A stretch of 64,000 nt of DNA from Mya arenaria (Eukaryota > Mollusca > Bivalvia > Myida > Myidae). The stretch spans positions 25,120,489 to 25,184,488 of the forward strand of contig NC_069124.1 of the NCBI RefSeq assembly GCF_026914265.1, in the 5' to 3' direction. This document shows positions 43,701-54,434 of this stretch, piece after piece. Within the stretch, counting starts at the first letter, position 1, and the number at the start of each line of letters is the position of its first letter. The position numbers and the translations under genes are program-made. The notes below the pieces were generated by a model. That model had not been told where the DNA came from. It did no database searches and saw nothing but the letters and a program-made list of their open reading frames with translations.

Positions 43701-46700
43701 TATTAATTATTACAGGTTTATTATATACTACTAGAGGGAGACAACTTTTGAAGCCTTGTTTCAATGAAGTATATATTTCTTGATATTTCATGCTCCCTTT
43801 AGCTGTCTTTAAAATTGCTAATAAGTATTAGTTTTATTATATGCTATTAGAGGGAGACAATTTCTGAAGCCTTGTTTCACTGTAGTTTATATTTCTTGGT
43901 GTTTCATGCTCCCTTTAGCCATATCTAAAATTGATATTCCAGAGTTTGTTCTGATAGTTTGGGAAAATGACCTTACAAGAGTTGCCATGGTAGATGCTTT
44001 TTCTCCCACCTCAGTTAAACAAAATAAAGTTAAAATGTTGTTTTTCTCTGGAGCTATTTTGTGCGTAATGAAAATAATTCGCCTATAGATACCGTATGTG
44101 ATAATATGTGGTTGTCAATGATATGAGCGCAGTGATTCAAAATATGTAAATAGTCAAATCTGTCATTTGAAAATAAAAATGCAATTATCTTAATTGATAA
44201 GAAGTTACTCAATCGTTTATAAAATCTATCCTTATTTTAATCATTATTTCTCTCTTGGTTAACTTTCATTTTTGACGATGGATACCAATTATTTGAATGG
44301 TAAATATTAGTCTTTGACTCACTTGGTATTTTTATGCCTGTCATTAAATAAAAAAGTAAAACAACAAGTTCTGCGGAACACTACTACACAATATTATATA
44401 AGTGGAAACTGATTATTTGAAAGCATCAATATATCTAGTTGTATAGACTTTTTAAAAAGGTATTTACAAAATGGTATATAATCCAGCAAGAAATTATTGA
44501 TATTCAGCTGATGTGTATCGATATTGACTCCATATCTGCAATTAATAGATATTATACATATTTACTAGACATTTTTCACAAAATCAGATAATTATGATAA
44601 CTAATTATGCTCATGGTGATAGAAGCATTTTGATCAGAGGTTATACATGTAACTTTTATGATAATGAAGGGAGACAACTTTTGAAGCCCTGTGTCACTTT
44701 AAAAGCTTTTTCTTGGGTTTTCATGCTCCCTTTAACCATTTTAAAACTGAAATTCTACGTGTTGTTTGAGGTATTTTGGGAAAATGACTTTAAGCCTTAG
44801 AATTTTGAAGTTTTTGGGCATAAAATGTCTCTAAAAAAATTTACAATTACTTTAGAAGGTTGGATACTGAAATACTATTTTTAATCATTTTTTGTGGGCT
44901 TCAACAACATAAAAACTACAATTTTTCGAAACATTGTCAGGTTTGTTACATTTTTTACCACAGACTTCAATATTTTTTTAGAATTTCTGATTGAAAATTT
45001 GGTTTGTTAAAGCACCCTATACTTTTGGCCATTGGGAACATAACCGAATTATAATAGCCATTTAAATTGCCAGAAAAGAATACTGGACTGGTATTTAATA
45101 TTTAACTTATGTTAATTTTATGGTCATACATGTACATCATTGACTTCATTTACGCTATTGGTCAGTTACTAATATTAATAACCAGTAATCTGATTAACTA
45201 CATCATTCTCATATCCAAGTAAGACCAATAATGCATGCCAGCCCTGTTTAGTATAATACATTTTAATAAGGTTAAACAGAATTAATGTAGTTTCAAACTT
45301 TAAGAAAATCATTGAATTTTCTTTTGCTTTTATAATGCTTTTGACAATGAGATTTCTCTGCCTCACACTTGATTTATGAACAAAAGATATGTTAAATCAA
45401 CTTAGACATCAGTTGACTATTGTTAAGTGCCCAAAATTTAGATTTTCAATACCGTATTTGACCCAATAAAGCTTGATTTCAGGTCCATTACAAGCAAGCA
45501 GGAAGCTATTCTGTTGGAACGCTTGGTTTTGCGGATGAAGATTGTGACTTCATTGACTTTACTTATGTATGTTAACTCTAATGTTTAATGTTTAAATTTA
45601 TATTTGTTCTGGTTTTGATATGATATATAGTTATCATTTGAAATAATGAATTATTTATTTGAATGTGCTCATCATTAAGCAAACCAAAATATATCCGAAT
45701 CTTTTTAGTGTTTGCACAAATGTCTCCATTGTGCAAGTGCAAACGGCTAAATAACCAAATATTTCGAAACGAGTCTACAACAAAGCATAATTTTGGTTGT
45801 CCCTTTCATCAGAAGTCTTTATAATGATGATTTAATTTGTATCTGTCAGATGTTTTTTAATGAAGATGTGACCGCAAAATGTTTTCCTAATGATAAAAAT
45901 TTAACCAATGACAATATCTGCACTCAGGTGCGTGTGGCATCAGACGCCTTGTGTGGGAATGTGAGGCGTGAGGTGATCAGTTTCCGGGACACGCTCCAGC
46001 AGACCTCGTCCCCCCAGGAGTCCGGACAGGTACATGGGCTAGTCTTATTCTCCAAAGAATACCATATATATATATAGTCTATTTTTAGCAGTATCAAGTT
46101 CATTTGCAACAATTTTACGTGCCGATCTATGCTTGGACTATCACCAATTATCATGCATCACCTCAAAATTACTTGTTGAAAATAGTTCTATTTTTTCTGG
46201 AAAAAAAATGTCAAATATGCTTTTGTACATGTACATTCTATTAGCATAGTTTTAAATCAATGACTTCAACATTTTCTTTGCCATATCGTTTGATATAAAT
46301 AATGTTTAACTCCGCTGCACTCCGACTGAGTGTATCTATAGATATCACTCATGTTTTTCTTTTTGACCTTAAATAAAGTATCTTGAAATATCAATCAATT
46401 TCTACTTAACCATATTCTTTAGAGATCGCCAGAGTTTTACTTATTTTCAGATATCATTGGAGTTTTACCAGCGTAAGCGTGGGCGATGGCTGTTCCAGGC
46501 GGAGTGTATTCCCTGGGAGGTGTGGACAGTCAAGCTAGACGTCATTACCCTCAACACTGAGCATGGTAATACGCTGTCTTAATATCAACAGTAGCTTTGG
46601 TGTAATTTAGCTTGTTCGCTTATCAATGAAAACAACTTCAGGTTCAGAATGGCCTTTACAACCTTGAGTCTTACATGTAGCAGCTATGACCTTGATTCAG

Positions 46701-49700
46701 TGCTCCAGTCTAAATTTGAAAAGGGCAGGGTGCTAGGTCAAGAAGGGCACTTTTGATGTGCATTGAATGAGTCTTAATGGGGCATTTGCAACGGCCAATG
46801 TTCAATTCTTATTGTGTATGACAGTTTTTATGTGTTGTTAAAACTTTCAATACCAATAGTTTGCTATGAATACCGTAGCTGTTATCTTTAGTTTATTGTC
46901 AAAATTATGTAAATTTATTATTCTTGTACTTATTTCTGCACAGTAGGATGTAGTAAAAAGGCAGCAAGGCATGGGACAAGGGCAGGGGATGCCCAACCCT
47001 GCTATTTAGGCCTACTTGGAGCACTGGATGTTGAGTGCATTGTTGTCGGTTTTGCCATTATATAAACAAAAGGAAATGAATTGCAAATTATTGATTCATG
47101 CTTAAATATTAGGGATGGCAACGAGTAGTAAAATTAATACTCGAGTACTCGGACGATCGTTTGATCGAGTACTCGGGTACTTGATTACTTGGAAAAATTG
47201 AATATGTGTTGGCAAAGACAATATTGTGTATACATGTATCGTAAATGACGTATATTGTGCGTTGGTCGTATTATTGGTCATTTTCACCTTTAAAGTAAAC
47301 TTTCATTACGTATTATAGACTGCAGAAATGAACAACAATTAGAATTACAATGAACGAAAATTAAAAGCATACATAAAAATAGTGAACAAAATTCAATACA
47401 AAGTTCAGTTGTTTAGTTGTTTACTCTACAATTTTTTTTTTTTAAATGATAGTTTTTCGTACTGTGTAATTGTTGTTTACCTCATTAATATTCATAATTC
47501 TTGATTTAACATATCACCCAATCAATTGTGTTAATCATTGCAAAAATAGTTAAAATACGCCCATTAAGAAATCAATTCTCGTAACAGTTGATACTCTTTC
47601 CCTTGTTAGCGTTCATTGTTTGGTGAAAGGTCTCTAATTGGTATACAATAGAATTGTGTCGGTGAAAGTACCGCTATCAAAACTTCGCTAATTGACATCA
47701 GTGCTAATTTGAAATTGGGGTCCTTTGTTGACAGTTTGCAACTATCACAACAACTGTCAACTAATTGATTGAGGTCAATTGTGTACACAGCGGGGATTAG
47801 AGGGACCGAAAATTGTCCTCTTGGCAACTAACTAGATCTGATATTTTGTCCGTAAATCGTGTATTTGGTGATCTTTATAGATTTTTTTTTTTTCCGAGTA
47901 CTCGAGTACTCGGGTACTTGTTGCCATCCCTATTAAATATACATTAATCTTTTTAGGATATGAATGTACATTTGCAACTTGCAAATCCATTCTCAAATTC
48001 AGATACACATGTAGGGCTATGCACATGCAAAGGAAAATTATTAAATCATTATGAAAAACAACAAAATATGACCTTAGTATATAGAATATAAACCTTAGTA
48101 GAAGCAAAGCAAAACAATACAATACTTCATTGCGCATCATGTGCCATTTACTTTTCGAAAGAAAATAAAAGGCAATGGCGTTTGCAAATGCGTTTAAGAA
48201 GTACAAGTGCTGATAACAAAGAATGATTGCATTTGCATTTGTATTTAGAATTTCATGTCATGCAATTTGAATGCAAATGACACTTCATAAAAATGTAGGA
48301 ATAAGCTCATTAAAGGATTCACTTGCAGAGGTCATTACACGGACATTAAAGGCACTTACTCATGCTTTTGGACAAAAATGTTTTTATGATATGATGTAAC
48401 TTCATGCTTGGGCCTCCCATTCAGAATTTTTTTTTCTCTTTTTTTATTTTTTAATCAAAAAAATTATTATCACTCTACTCTTTGATACCCAAATTGCAAA
48501 ATCAATTCAAGTATAAAAACAACAGGTTTTGGTGGGGAGCGAACCCACACCAGAACAGTCAAGAAAAAATAGAAATCTGACAACAAAAACTCTTGCCCAC
48601 TAGGGCTGTTTAGTATAAAGCTAGCGGGTATAATTTAACCTTATAAGCCTTTTCTTAAAAAGCGTTATTGAAGCTATTCAAAATCGTGACCATCAAAGAA
48701 AGTATTTTAGCATATAAACATTTGTTGAAGGGTTTCAGCAGTCAGTATCTTAGATTTAACACTTCTAGTAATTTGCCACACTTTATTTCAACATAAAAAA
48801 GTGCATTTTACAAAACATGAGCCAGTCCCTTTAAAGCAATAGTACCTGAATTTACCTAAAATTTCCTTACTAGAAAAAACTGTTTTAAATTTATGGCAGA
48901 AAAGTTTTGCTAAATTCATGCCTTTAAAGTAACTTGCTCATGGTTTGTAAAATGCCCTTCTTTTTTGAATTACGAAATAAAGTGTGGCAAATCATAAGGA
49001 TTGTTGAAACAAAAATGTTTGATATTTGCTCAAATATCGTCTTTGAAGACCACAATTTTCATTAAATTTATAATGCGATTGAAAATTAATTACAACTGTG
49101 GTGATGCGTGATTGGTTGATTGACATTTTAACGTGATGTTATCAATGTGTCCTTAACAACATATCCACCACTTTTGTTAAAGTCCCCGTGGCCGTGTGGA
49201 CTAGTCGGCTGTGGTTTTTTTTACTTTACTGGTGTGGGTTCGAACCCCACTAAAACCAAAATAATGTTTTATGCTATAACTGTATTTTTTTCTGCACCAG
49301 ATATCATATTGTAAAATAATGATTAAACTAATTTTTGGTTCAAAACATGAGCGAGTCACTTTCAATCAAAGTATAGTAATTAAAATGATAAAACAATTTT
49401 AGAAACTTCAAGGTTTGTTCAAGAGATACAACATTTTAAAAATGATGACATAAGATAAATTATCAGAAACATTCTTATAAGTTGATTCTTATATACATTC
49501 ACAAAGTCTTAATTCCTTCTTGTAATTAATGAGCGAGTAACCCATCCATTTTATTTTATAGAACGACAGATATTCCGAGAGCGCGTTGGAGAGGCCGTTG
49601 CAGAGAAGGTGTTATACATAGCGGAAATCATGAATCGACACGAGTACCTGCCCAAGATGCCCAATAATTCAGAAGTTGATCTCGTATTTGATACAAGTTA

Positions 49701-50337
49701 TACAGATGTTCAGCCATATCTGCATCGGGTATGTATTTTTATGTACGGTATAAGTATCTATTATGTGTTTCCGGTACGGATAGAAAAATCCGACCGGAGA
49801 GCACGTGCGTAAGCCAGTAACGAGGCTTGCCGAATTACCGGCCACGTAGTGTGCCCAATGGTCGGAATTTTCAAACCGGACCGGAAACACATGATTGATA
49901 TTTTTTCTTGCATATCTAAATTTATCAATTTGTGGAAAAAAAGACGTTGAAAACGAACTTTTAATCCATACATGTACAGTTTGCATTGGTTTCAAATCAT
50001 TGGCCAATGAATTCAAAACCTTAAATTAAGCTCTTGAAAGTTCTTCAATTGACATAGGGTTCAATCTCTTTTGGGTAGGTATTAATTCACTGTCTCTTAG
50101 TTGAAAAAAGGAATAATGATAATGCTTTTATAACCTGATTGCCAAGTATCCTATGGTAAGTTTTTTTGCAAACGGTTTTAAATAGTGATTGATATATTTA
50201 TTATTGCATTGTTCAATTGATAACATATCATATATATTATGTTCCCTCCACAGATAACTCACCAGATAAATGGGCCGTCTTCCAGCTCAGTATCCACAAC
50301 TATGAGAAAGTTTCTTAAGGATACACTAGCATTATGA
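37705..50337 (+). CDS. ATG101: ATG101, autophagy-initiation complex subunit
   Basis: Eight exons join in frame with GT-AG introns: 37705-37734, 41075-41111, 42335-42375, 45483-45566, 45928-46029, 46451-46565, 49562-49728, 50254-50337, giving 219 aa against 218 in human. The protein reads [22 protein letters not shown] and continues with [91 protein letters not shown], and ends [14 protein letters not shown]. This is a single HORMA fold. In animals ATG101 pairs with ATG13 in the ULK1 kinase complex, stabilises it, and uses an exposed WF finger to recruit later factors. Here the finger is W111-L112-F113 (human W110-P111-F112), keeping both aromatic residues. The first exon encodes only ten residues. 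Introns 1, 3 and 6 hold most of the repeats. The call is firm from end-to-end similarity and length. Confidence 0.97.
37956..38778 (+). mobile_element. Element L (TA-flanked TIR element, 823 bp)
   Basis: Flanked by TA (37954-37955, 38779-38780). The ends CTGGTTGAGAAGCAGTTTCC and its complement are perfect inverted repeats for over 20 bp. A second, internal inverted pair (GAAGCAGTTTCCGACAAATC at 38167, its complement near 38735) repeats the terminal motif. The TA duplication fits the Tc1/mariner type. Non-coding. ATG101 intron 1. Confidence 0.8.
38781..39607 (+). mobile_element. Element M (TA-flanked TIR element, 827 bp)
   Basis: Begins one base after the TA that ends element L and finishes before TA at 39608-39609. 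The ends CTGGGCAGTTGCCTAATTCC and its complement are perfect inverted repeats (at least 23 bp). The interior is unlike L. Non-coding. Confidence 0.8.
39641..39945 (+). mobile_element. Element I, copy 2 (about 305 bp)
   Basis: Ends TGCACCAGTCAATTGTAACC and TACAATTGACTGGTGCA are inverted repeats. The body is GC-rich with 'gacttt(ga)ctttcagtccaggcaagccc' and long G and C runs. Non-coding. Third element in a row in ATG101 intron 1. Confidence 0.85.
40065..40155. repeat. Poly-C / poly-A / AAT low-complexity patch
   Basis: CCCC...AAAA...AATAAT...TATATA run. Simple sequence with no further structure. Confidence 0.7.
41145..41930. repeat. Dispersed/tandem repeat in ATG101 intron 2
   Basis: Opens with the small hairpin TGCTCCCCGAAGGGAGGAGC, then cycles through similar blocks ('gactact-at-ggattgaaat', 'gatagatggc', 'gtgcacaa-gaac', 'gcttgtccgggccatatctt') at about 41230, 41480, 41612 and 41770. 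Typical of bivalve intronic repeats. Not coding. Confidence 0.6.
42709..42866 (+). mobile_element. Element I, copy 3 (internally shortened, 158 bp)
   Basis: Both inverted ends are present (TGCACCAGTCAATTGTAACC and TTACAATTGACTGGTGCA), but the body is half the usual length. In ATG101 intron 3, beside the 118-bp array. Confidence 0.85.
42925..43965. repeat. 118-bp tandem array, about nine copies
   Basis: The unit runs from GAGGGAGACAACTTTTGAAG through 'ccctgtttcactgtagta', 'tttcttgatattttatgctcccttagccatctt' and 'attgatattaattattacag' to 'tttattatatgctatca'. Units start near 42931, 43025, 43143, 43261, 43379, 43497, 43615, 43733 and 43849. The first is shorter. One displaced unit lies at about 44669-44800. 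Confidence 0.9.
44669..44800. repeat. Displaced unit of the 118-bp array
   Basis: GGGAGACAACTTTTGAAGCC then 'ctgtgtcactttaaaag', 'ttcatgctccctttaaccat', as in the array 700 bp upstream, followed by 'tttgggaaaatgac' that also follows the array at 43960. The whole right flank was therefore duplicated with the unit. Confidence 0.7.
47110..47932 (+). mobile_element. Element N: hAT-type non-autonomous element, 823 bp
   Basis: The 8-bp sequence TTAAATAT is repeated on both sides (47102-47109 and 47933-47940). Ends TAGGGATGGCAAC and GTTGCCATCCCTA are inverted repeats, with nested ACTCGAGTACTCGG motifs inside each end. The 8-bp target duplication with a GGGATGGCAAC-like end is typical of the hAT superfamily. 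No transposase frame. ATG101 intron 6. Confidence 0.85.
48350..48830 (-). mobile_element. Element B, copy 1: TTAA-flanked MITE with a tRNA-like insert (inverted)
   Basis: TTAA flanks (48346-48349, 48831-48834). Read on the minus strand it begins AGGGACTGGCTCATGTTTTG. A tRNA-like module at about 48530-48612 has a B box GGGTTCGCTCCCC on the minus strand and an A-box-like CTAGTGGGCAAGAGT. It pairs head to head with copy 2. Confidence 0.75.
48928..49360 (+). mobile_element. Element B, copy 2: MITE with a tRNA-like insert
   Basis: The left end after TTAA (48924-48927) is AGTAACTTGCTCATGGTTTG and the right end is CATGAGCGAGTCACT, followed by TTCA in place of TTAA. The tRNA-like module at about 49182-49258 has CGTGGCCGTGTGGACTAGTC and a perfect GGGTTCGAACCCC B box. 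Its 'gcgtgattggttgattgac' stretch resembles the matching part of element A, so A and B are related families. Confidence 0.75.
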
Positions 50338-50678
50338 CCCTGACATCATCTTGTAGACCATGCTGTAGACCTCACCGTATGATAAACAATAACATGATGA
50401 TATAGAGCTCTCTTGCTGTGTATTTAGTTTTCAACCAATCACAGAGGATGTAGAAGTTTCCTAAAATATAACGCCAATATTATGATGCCAAGTCTCGCTT
50501 TGTAGACCTCACTACATACCGCAGATTCCTCAAATTTGGTTCGGGTTTAAAGGTATCGAATTTTCCCAAATCGACTATTGACAGGTCGACAATTTCAACA
50601 GTGAAATATCAATTACTGATGTTTGTCTATGTTAAGGTAATGGTGCACAATTTTGAACCAAAATCTGTCAAATCCCAA

Positions 50679-50684
50679 AATAAA
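50679..50684 (+). promoter_or_regulatory. Possible poly(A) signal of ATG101
   Basis: First AATAAA downstream of the ATG101 stop codon, 342 bp away. Others follow (for example near 53922), so the real 3' end is not settled. Confidence 0.35.
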
Positions 50685-50724
50685 GGACCTTAAACTATCA
50701 AGGCTAACTGTTGTAATATTTGCT

Positions 50725-51490
50725 TACTCTACACTTCCTGTGCTATTTACACTCCTTACAGTGGAAATAAATATGGATATTTAATTACACTACACTTCCT
50801 GTGTATTTAGCCATTTTCACTCCTTACAGTGGAAATATTAATGGATATTTGATGACACTACAGTTTCTGTGTATTTTGCTATTTTCACTCATTACAGTGG
50901 AAATATATATGGATATTTGATTATGCTACACTTCCTGTGTACTTAGCTATTTTCACTCATTAGAATGGAATAAAATATGGATATTTAATTATGCTACAAT
51001 TCCTGTGTTTTTTGCTATTTTCACTCATTACAGTGGAAATATATATTGATATTTGATTATGCTACACTTCCTGTGTACTTAGCTATTTTCACTCATTAGA
51101 GTGGAATAAAATATGGATATTTAATTATGCTACAATTCCTGTGTTTTTTGCTATTTTCACTCCTTACAGTGGAAATATATATGGATATTTGATTACACTT
51201 CCTGTTTTTTTGCTAAATTCACCATTCACAGTAGAAGAAAATATGGATACATTATTACACTAAGCTTCCAGTGTAGTCAACTACATGTGTACTTTGCTAT
51301 TTTCACTCATTACAGTGGAAATGTATGTGGATATTTGATTACACTACACTTCCTGTGTACTTTGCTATTTTCACTCATTACAGTGGAAATGTATGTGGAT
51401 ATTTGATTACACTACACTTCCTGTGTACTTTGCTATTTTCACTCATTACAGTGGAAATATATGTGGATATTTGATTACTTTGCTATTTAG
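50725..51490. repeat. About 68-bp tandem array, roughly eleven copies, 3' of ATG101
   Basis: The unit contains ACACTTCCTGTGTACTTTGC, 'tattttcactcattacagtgg' and 'aaatatatatggatatttgatta'. Spacing is 64-70 bp. It lies 0.4-1.1 kb beyond the ATG101 stop, possibly inside the 3' UTR. Confidence 0.85.
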
Positions 51491-52436
51491 AAAATATCTA
51501 CTTATTTAATTTAGATTTATGTCTTTTATGTGTTCAGGAACAAGGACAATATTTTGCCCGGTTTGTTATCAATACTTTAACCTCATAACAAGCTTTGTCT
51601 TTTTATCATATACTAGGTATTCCCACTTCCATTGCCATTTTCAAGCATTCAATTGACACAGATTTGCAAGCATGAAAATTTTAACTTAAAAGAAATCTTT
51701 ACAAAAAACCTATCGCTCATAATCATCTCTATGAATTATTTCCAGGATTTTTTTTAAATGATTATTGATTCCAGTTCTTTGAAAAATTAAATTGTTTTTG
51801 GATGAATGAGAGTTTTTGCTGTCATATATTTAATGTCAATATGATAATTATAATGTGTGCTTTGACAATTTTTTTGTCATTTTCTATTCTAAGTAGTTTA
51901 TTATCTATATCATTATGTGATATTTCATGATTTTTTTGAAAATTTAACAGTGATACAATGGGTACGAATATAATGTGCGCTTTACTGGATTATATATAAA
52001 GAGTATCTGTTTAAAAAAAATGTTCAGATGGTAAAATTTCACATAACTTGCATTGCATGTACATGTATTTTGTCCAATGACTCATGAATAAAAAACACTT
52101 TAATTTGGTTAATTGTTTAATGTTTTCACAAAGTCATCTTTTCCCCTGTGGGGAGCAATGTTAATTTAAGCCAAGCAAAAGGGGCATCAAAAGGGTGTAC
52201 AAGGAGGGCAAATGAGACAACAACACCACCACACCCCTTGTTACTAAGCTTAAATACATAATCATGTACAGTTTCTCATCTTTGTTTATGCTAATTTCCA
52301 TGTTTAGCTTAATTGTAACCAGAGCTGACAACTTATAGGATAGCGCTCAAGACTGTTGCCTGGGTTACTGAGAAACCAGTTTGGGTTTCTTAGAACACCA
52401 TATTGGTGTCAATTTTGATAGGCTTTGAAGAGGTAC
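51491..52436. other. No gene seen
   Basis: AT-rich sequence with no exon signals. It may belong to the 3' UTR of ATG101 or be intergenic. Confidence 0.4.
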
Positions 52437-52507
52437 CCCTGTTGGGAATCAAACCCACAACCTTTTGGGTGAGAGGTGGACACCTTGACCACTAGACCAC
52501 TTTCATC
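52437..52507 (-). mobile_element. tRNA-derived SINE head, minus strand
   Basis: On the minus strand: A-box-like TGGTCTAGTGGTCAAGGTG and B box GGGTTTGATTCCC. The likely SINE body extends left to about 52330 ('ctgttgcctgggtt'). A diverged relative is at about 1340-1430. Confidence 0.6.
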
Positions 52508-52787
52508 CTTCTCCATGTTGCCTATTAACCAGGAGTCTATTTCAATCAAGGACTTTAGGGGTATATCTTTAATGATATTAAATCTGTATAAATGTCACAA
52601 ATAGAAATACATTGATTGTTTTTTATAACCTCAACTTTGTGTTCATTTTTTTAACACGGTCTAAAGATCAATTCACTCAGATATGTATCAGAATACTGAA
52701 ACAATGAAAAGAGATCAGATAACTTCAATTTTACGACTAAAATGATGATGATTTGTCTTGAAACAGCCCTCTGAAATACTTAGTTAA

Positions 52788-53089
52788 AGTGACACTCTTA
52801 TTAAAAATCAATATATACACATGTATAACAAACATCAATTTTGACTGATAAACCTTTGACTACTTACTAAATAGTGCATTAACGGAAAATATTTATAACT
52901 GATAACAAGATTGTAACAGTGTATTTAATAATAGAAAGCGCAAAAATATTAAATGATTGGTGAATGCTCATTTCTTTGAAATTGAACTCTGTAAACTTCA
53001 TAAGAATTATTTTTTTCAAATTTTTTTTTGGAATATTGAAACAATATAATTAATTGTGGTAAAAATTATTTGGGAGTAAGAGTGCATCT
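52788..53089 (-). mobile_element. Element C, copy 3 (inverted)
   Basis: TTAA flanks (52784-52787, 53090-53093). The plus strand starts AGTGACACTC and ends GAGTAAGAGTGCATCT, i.e. reversed relative to copies 1 and 2. Confidence 0.75.
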
Positions 53090-53395
53090 TTAAGGAACAG
53101 GAGGTAGATTTGGGCAAATACCGGTAGTAAATGTTGATTTCAATCACATTACTCAATTAATGCTTTTAAAAATCCATACTTTTTGTATATCTCAGAGTAA
53201 AATTTGTAACCTGTTAATTAATATTAATAAAATGGGTCTCGGTTTTTTGTTTACACTGTCTATCAACTCCGGCATTGTTTAACCTACTTAGTTAATTTTA
53301 TGGTGTCGGTATTTTCTGGTTGAAATAATCATTTTTAACACCTTACAACTGAACAATTTAGATGTGCTTTTTCTTTTCATTTTCATACAGACTAT

Positions 53396-53670
53396 GGGCC
53401 GACTGTTCAGAACTTTGTTAAAGTTAACAACATTGTTAACTTTGTCATTGTTAACCTTTTTAACTTGAAATACATTTTAATGGGATCATAATTATACAGT
53501 ATTTTAATAACACCACTACATCTGAAAGGGTTGTCTCAAATCTTATTTGAAATACCACATAAAATTATCTCAAGTTTGGTCTTGACTCAGACTCAGGTTT
53601 GGATTTGAAAATTAATAATAAAGATGTTAACAACATTTTTCACTTTAATGAAGTTCTGAAAAATCGGCCC
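53396..53670 (+). mobile_element. Element P (TIR element, 275 bp)
   Basis: Ends GGGCCGACTGTTCAGAACTT and GAAGTTCTGAAAAATCGGCCC are inverted repeats, each followed inward by a GTTAACAACA motif. TAT is repeated on both sides (53393-53395, 53671-53673). A 3-bp duplication and GGGCC ends suggest the PIF/Harbinger type. Confidence 0.7.
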
Positions 53671-53975
53671 TATGTCAATCAGGAAAAGGTCAATAAGAGA
53701 TGCATATGAAAAGCTAACCACAAAGTCATGAAAATTTAAAGTTATTCAATTCGTGTCATGTATTGCAATTTTTGTTATTGGTCATTATGATGTAACAGAT
53801 CTTGCTTTTATTATGCTTATTGATGTACATATACTTCAAAGTGAAGTCTTTCATATTATGTTTTGTGTTACCTGCTTGTAAATATTTGATGTTATATAGA
53901 ATTCCTGTACAATGTATGTAATAAATAATAAGCTGATATGTGGTTAGTATTTGACATCATTTAACATTCCTATAA

Positions 53976-54282
53976 TGCACCAGTCAATTGTAACCACGGC
54001 CCCCCAAAGTCCGGGGGTATACCGGGGATAGCCGGGGAAATGGGCTGTGTTTTTACTTTTCAGGTTGCCCCGCACTGCCGGGTGAATGCGGTTGTTTTGT
54101 TTTTGCGCTAAAAATGAATGGGAATGGGCATCACTTAGAGTCCCTGGGATGCAGGGGCATTTGGTGGGATTTAATCAGCAGTTTGTCCCCGCAGGATCTT
54201 ATCCGGGCTTGGCTGGACCGAAAGTCAAAGTCCCCACTATTCCCCAGACCTGGAGAGGCCGTGGTTACAATTGACTGGTGCA
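53976..54282 (+). mobile_element. Element I, copy 4 (307 bp)
   Basis: Ends TGCACCAGTCAATTGTAACC and TTACAATTGACTGGTGCA. The body is nearly colinear with copy 5 ('gaccgaaagtcaaagtccc'). Confidence 0.85.
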
Positions 54283-54434
54283 TAAGTTTAAGGTCATTCA
54301 TCACTTACAAAGCTTTTCATAGTACCCTGGCCCTGTATCAATAAGACATTTTTGCTGTAAACCTGGAAATTACGCTGAAGCCCAAATATCACAAACAATA
54401 CCCAAGGTAAATTTCATTTTTAAGATCAACTCAT

